A program made the position numbers and the translations under genes. Positions 5,696 through 7,672 of a DNA stretch of 7,672 nucleotides are shown in pieces (the first letter of the stretch is position 1; every line of letters begins with the position of its first letter). Location of the stretch: positions 1 to 7,672 of the forward strand of contig JACQGV010000038.1 in NCBI GenBank assembly GCA_016199375.1, written 5' to 3'. Under the pieces are notes generated by a model that saw only the letters and a program-made list of their open reading frames with translations, did no database searches and was not told the DNA's origin. The DNA is from Chloroflexota bacterium (GTDB lineage: Bacteria; Chloroflexota; Dehalococcoidia; SHYM01).

Positions 5696-7672
5696 TCAGG
5701 CCCTCGCCTTCAGTATGGTCACCGCTTCGTTCTCGTACTCGACCGGCAGGAACCGGGCCAGGCGCTGCGCGGTGTCGGGGCCGTAGCGGAGGCGCTCCAG
5801 GTCGCCCACGAAAACGTAGGTGACGCGGTACTTGTCCAGGAGCGCTCGCAGCGTCGCCGCGTCGTCGGCCAGGTAGATGCGGTCAATGTCCTCCGCCCTG
5901 CCGGCGAAGGGCCTGGTAGTCCCCCGCCACTGGTGCTCATGGCCTGACCACCCTAATAGCGTCGGTATCCCCGTCAGCTCAGAGACGCGGCCGTATTCAG
6001 TGTAGGAGCCTCCGGTAGCCTCCACCAACACCGCGTCCGGTGGGGCGCGGGCCTGGAGCACCTCCAGGGCCTTGATGAGCTGCGGGTTGCTCCGTCTCAG
6101 GCTGGCCAGGCCATCCAGGGTCGGCCTGGCCCTGAACCCATCGGTCCGGCTGGGCAGCGCCGCGATGGTGTACACGAAACCAGCCGCCAAAAGCACGGCC
6201 AGCACCCACACCCACCCCCGCTTCAGGGCGCCGCCCCAGAGGGCCGGCGGCCTCCAGCCACGGGCCAGATAGTATAGGCAGAAGGGCGCTGCCACAGCAA
6301 GGAGAAGCCACGCCTGATAGTAGAGCTTGAAGACTGTGTTCATCCGATTGTTGAACAGGTCTCTGACGTAGAACAGCTCCGGGGCCAGGAGCACCAGGAA
6401 CGCCACCAACACCATCAGGGCGACGAAGAGGACGCTGGCGGGGGCGTCGTCCTCGCCCTCAGCACTGTTGGGACGCCGCGCCAGGGCCAGCGCCGCCGCG
6501 CCTGTGACGGCCACCAACGCCAGGAGCGGAAGCAGGTGCACGAGCCGTCCCCCGATGATGACGAGGCCCTGGCCCAGCGGGTCGGCGAGCCAGAGGGTCG
6601 CCGCCGCCCAGAGCAGGAGCGGCGCCCCGGCGAGGGTAGCTCCCCAGCACACATCGGGGGCTCGCCAGGACCGCTGCTTCAACGACCGCCAGGCCAGGAG
6701 CACAGCGTAGCTGGCGGCCACGAGGAAGAGGGGTCCTATCACCAGGAAGAAGTGGATATACCGGGTGGCATAGCGGCCCACCGGCATGAGCCCCGAGGTC
6801 TGGCTGCCAAGGGTGGCGTAGAAGGGCAGGTACAGGATCACTGCGCCCGCCAGAATCGGCGCCGCGAAGGCGGCTGCCTCCAGCCCGGCCCGCGGCCCCG
6901 TGGCCTCGCCGCCGCGACGGGAGCGCAAGATCACAGCCCCCACGAAGAGCGCCCCGTAGGTAGGGAAGTCCCAGCTATTCAGGAACGCCAGCGCCCCCAG
7001 GCAGAGCGCCGCCGCCGCCGAGAACCAGGGCCGCGCCAGGTGGCTGGCGGCCTTCGGCGCCTCCTCGCCGGCCAGCACGGCGAGCGCCAGCCCCAGGGCC
7101 AGCAGCGTGGAGGGGAGGGCCATGACATGGGGATGCAGGTCGCCCAGCAGGAAGCTGAAAAAGGGGAACTCGGTGATGGTGTAGTCCCGGCTGACACCGC
7201 CTACCACCGTGTCTATGACCCGGGTGGCCCGCCACCACCACCAGAACTCCGTGGGGCGCCAGCCCGCGCTGCCCCCTTCCCCTTCCAGTCCCTTGATGGC
7301 AAACCAGCTCCACAGCCTCTCTGAGCCGGCCCCGTGGGCGCGCAGCAGCTCCAGCACGCCCTCCCAGTTCCCCAGGAGCACCACCATAGCGGCAGCCAGC
7401 AGCCCCAGCCCCACGGCGGGCTTGGACAGCACCCCCGGCGCGGGGCGGCGCCAGAGGGCGACCAGGTTGTAGGAGAGCCCGTAGGCCGCCGTGGCGGTGG
7501 TGGCGAAGAGCAGCGCCAGCGCCAGGTTGAAGGCGGTTGACGACGCGGTGCCGGTCAGGGAGGTCAGGGTAGCCGCCTGCAGATGGCCGAAGTAGTAGTA
7601 GCTGATGGGGTGGCCGGCCAGCCAGGGGTCTGCAGGGGGGAAGGACGGGCTGCGCAGGACCCCGTTGAGCAG
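5696..7672 (-). CDS. DUF2298 / Chlor_Arch_YYY membrane protein (TIGR03662 family), 5' end beyond the window
   Basis: The frame stays open to the window edge: 658 residues are visible before the TGA at 5696. A GTG at 7432 could be taken for a start but sits inside the conserved region, so the true start lies outside. Numbering from the edge, DPWLAGHPISYYYFGHL (15-31) holds the YYYxG motif that names the family. EFWWWWR (142-148), FPFFSFLLGDLHPH (169-182), NSWDFPTYG (232-240), PELFYVRD (431-438) and RMNTVFKLYYQAW (443-455) are further conserved blocks. Many hydrophobic helices fill the protein to about residue 500. Residues 501-658 form a soluble domain ending in a DKYRVTYVFVGDLER segment. Full single-domain members have about 700-900 residues, so perhaps 50-200 are missing. 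Biochemical function is unknown; the GT-C-like layout and the Agl23-like neighbour suggest a role in glycan transfer at the outer membrane face. Whether a TPR-bearing long form exists cannot be judged. Confidence 0.9.
   Translation of the reverse strand: MLNGVLRSPSFPPADPWLAGHPISYYYFGHLQAATLTSLTGTASSTAFNLALALLFATTATAAYGLSYNLVALWRRPAPGVLSKPAVGLGLLAAAMVVLLGNWEGVLELLRAHGAGSERLWSWFAIKGLEGEGGSAGWRPTEFWWWWRATRVIDTVVGGVSRDYTITEFPFFSFLLGDLHPHVMALPSTLLALGLALAVLAGEEAPKAASHLARPWFSAAAALCLGALAFLNSWDFPTYGALFVGAVILRSRRGGEATGPRAGLEAAAFAAPILAGAVILYLPFYATLGSQTSGLMPVGRYATRYIHFFLVIGPLFLVAASYAVLLAWRSLKQRSWRAPDVCWGATLAGAPLLLWAAATLWLADPLGQGLVIIGGRLVHLLPLLALVAVTGAAALALARRPNSAEGEDDAPASVLFVALMVLVAFLVLLAPELFYVRDLFNNRMNTVFKLYYQAWLLLAVAAPFCLYYLARGWRPPALWGGALKRGWVWVLAVLLAAGFVYTIAALPSRTDGFRARPTLDGLASLRRSNPQLIKALEVLQARAPPDAVLVEATGGSYTEYGRVSELTGIPTLLGWSGHEHQWRGTTRPFAGRAEDIDRIYLADDAATLRALLDKYRVTYVFVGDLERLRYGPDTAQRLARFLPVEYENEAVTILKARA

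Noticed and set aside
1..7672. The hexamer CCAGGG recurs very often on the plus strand (over two dozen by eye) and its complement much less
   Set aside because: On the coding strand this is CCCTGG, which arises from codons ending in CC followed by CTG and a G-starting codon (Ala-Leu-Ala and similar). All genes share one strand, so codon and amino-acid bias explains the count and asymmetry without a Chi-like or repeat function.

Overview
The window is GC-rich (roughly two thirds G+C by eye) and almost fully coding. All seven genes lie on the minus strand, so transcription runs from position 7672 toward 1. The most telling content is an adjacent pair of large membrane proteins: a DUF2298/Chlor_Arch_YYY protein (TIGR03662 type) and an Agl23-like GT-C glycosyltransferase (TIGR03663 type). 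From what I know of these families, the pair is confined mainly to Chloroflexota and some Archaea. Together with LL-diaminopimelate aminotransferase (dapL), bacterial-type Shine-Dalgarno sites and a sigma70-like promoter, this suggests a high-GC Chloroflexota bacterium. A Dehalococcoidia-like lineage is plausible, but this is inferred from content, not from a search.

Reading in the direction of transcription: 7672-5696 holds the DUF2298 protein, whose 5' end lies outside the window. 5681-3408 holds the Agl23-like protein, only 14 nt downstream. 3367-2759 is a TlpA/ResA-like thioredoxin lipoprotein. 2714-2076 is a stand-alone precorrin-2 dehydrogenase/sirohydrochlorin ferrochelatase (siroheme synthesis). 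2058-715 is an MFS transporter of the monocarboxylate/oxalate-formate-like type. These five genes have gaps of about 14 to 45 nt and consistent ribosome binding sites, so they look like one transcription unit. After it comes a good promoter (TTGACA, 17 nt, TACCCT; 718-690) overlapping the MFS stop codon. It drives a 60-residue protein of unknown function (617-435). Then follows a 111-nt gap with two GC-rich inverted repeats, and dapL (323-1), whose 3' end is cut by the window edge.

Functionally, the first two genes point to surface glycan or glycoprotein assembly using lipid-linked sugars at the outer face of the membrane. The TlpA protein and siroheme enzyme point to extracytoplasmic thiol redox and tetrapyrrole metabolism. 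The transporter's substrate cannot be read from sequence. No tRNA, rRNA, CRISPR array, insertion sequence or prophage was seen. The most interesting parts are the Agl23/DUF2298 pair and the small orphan gene with its own promoter and structured leader.
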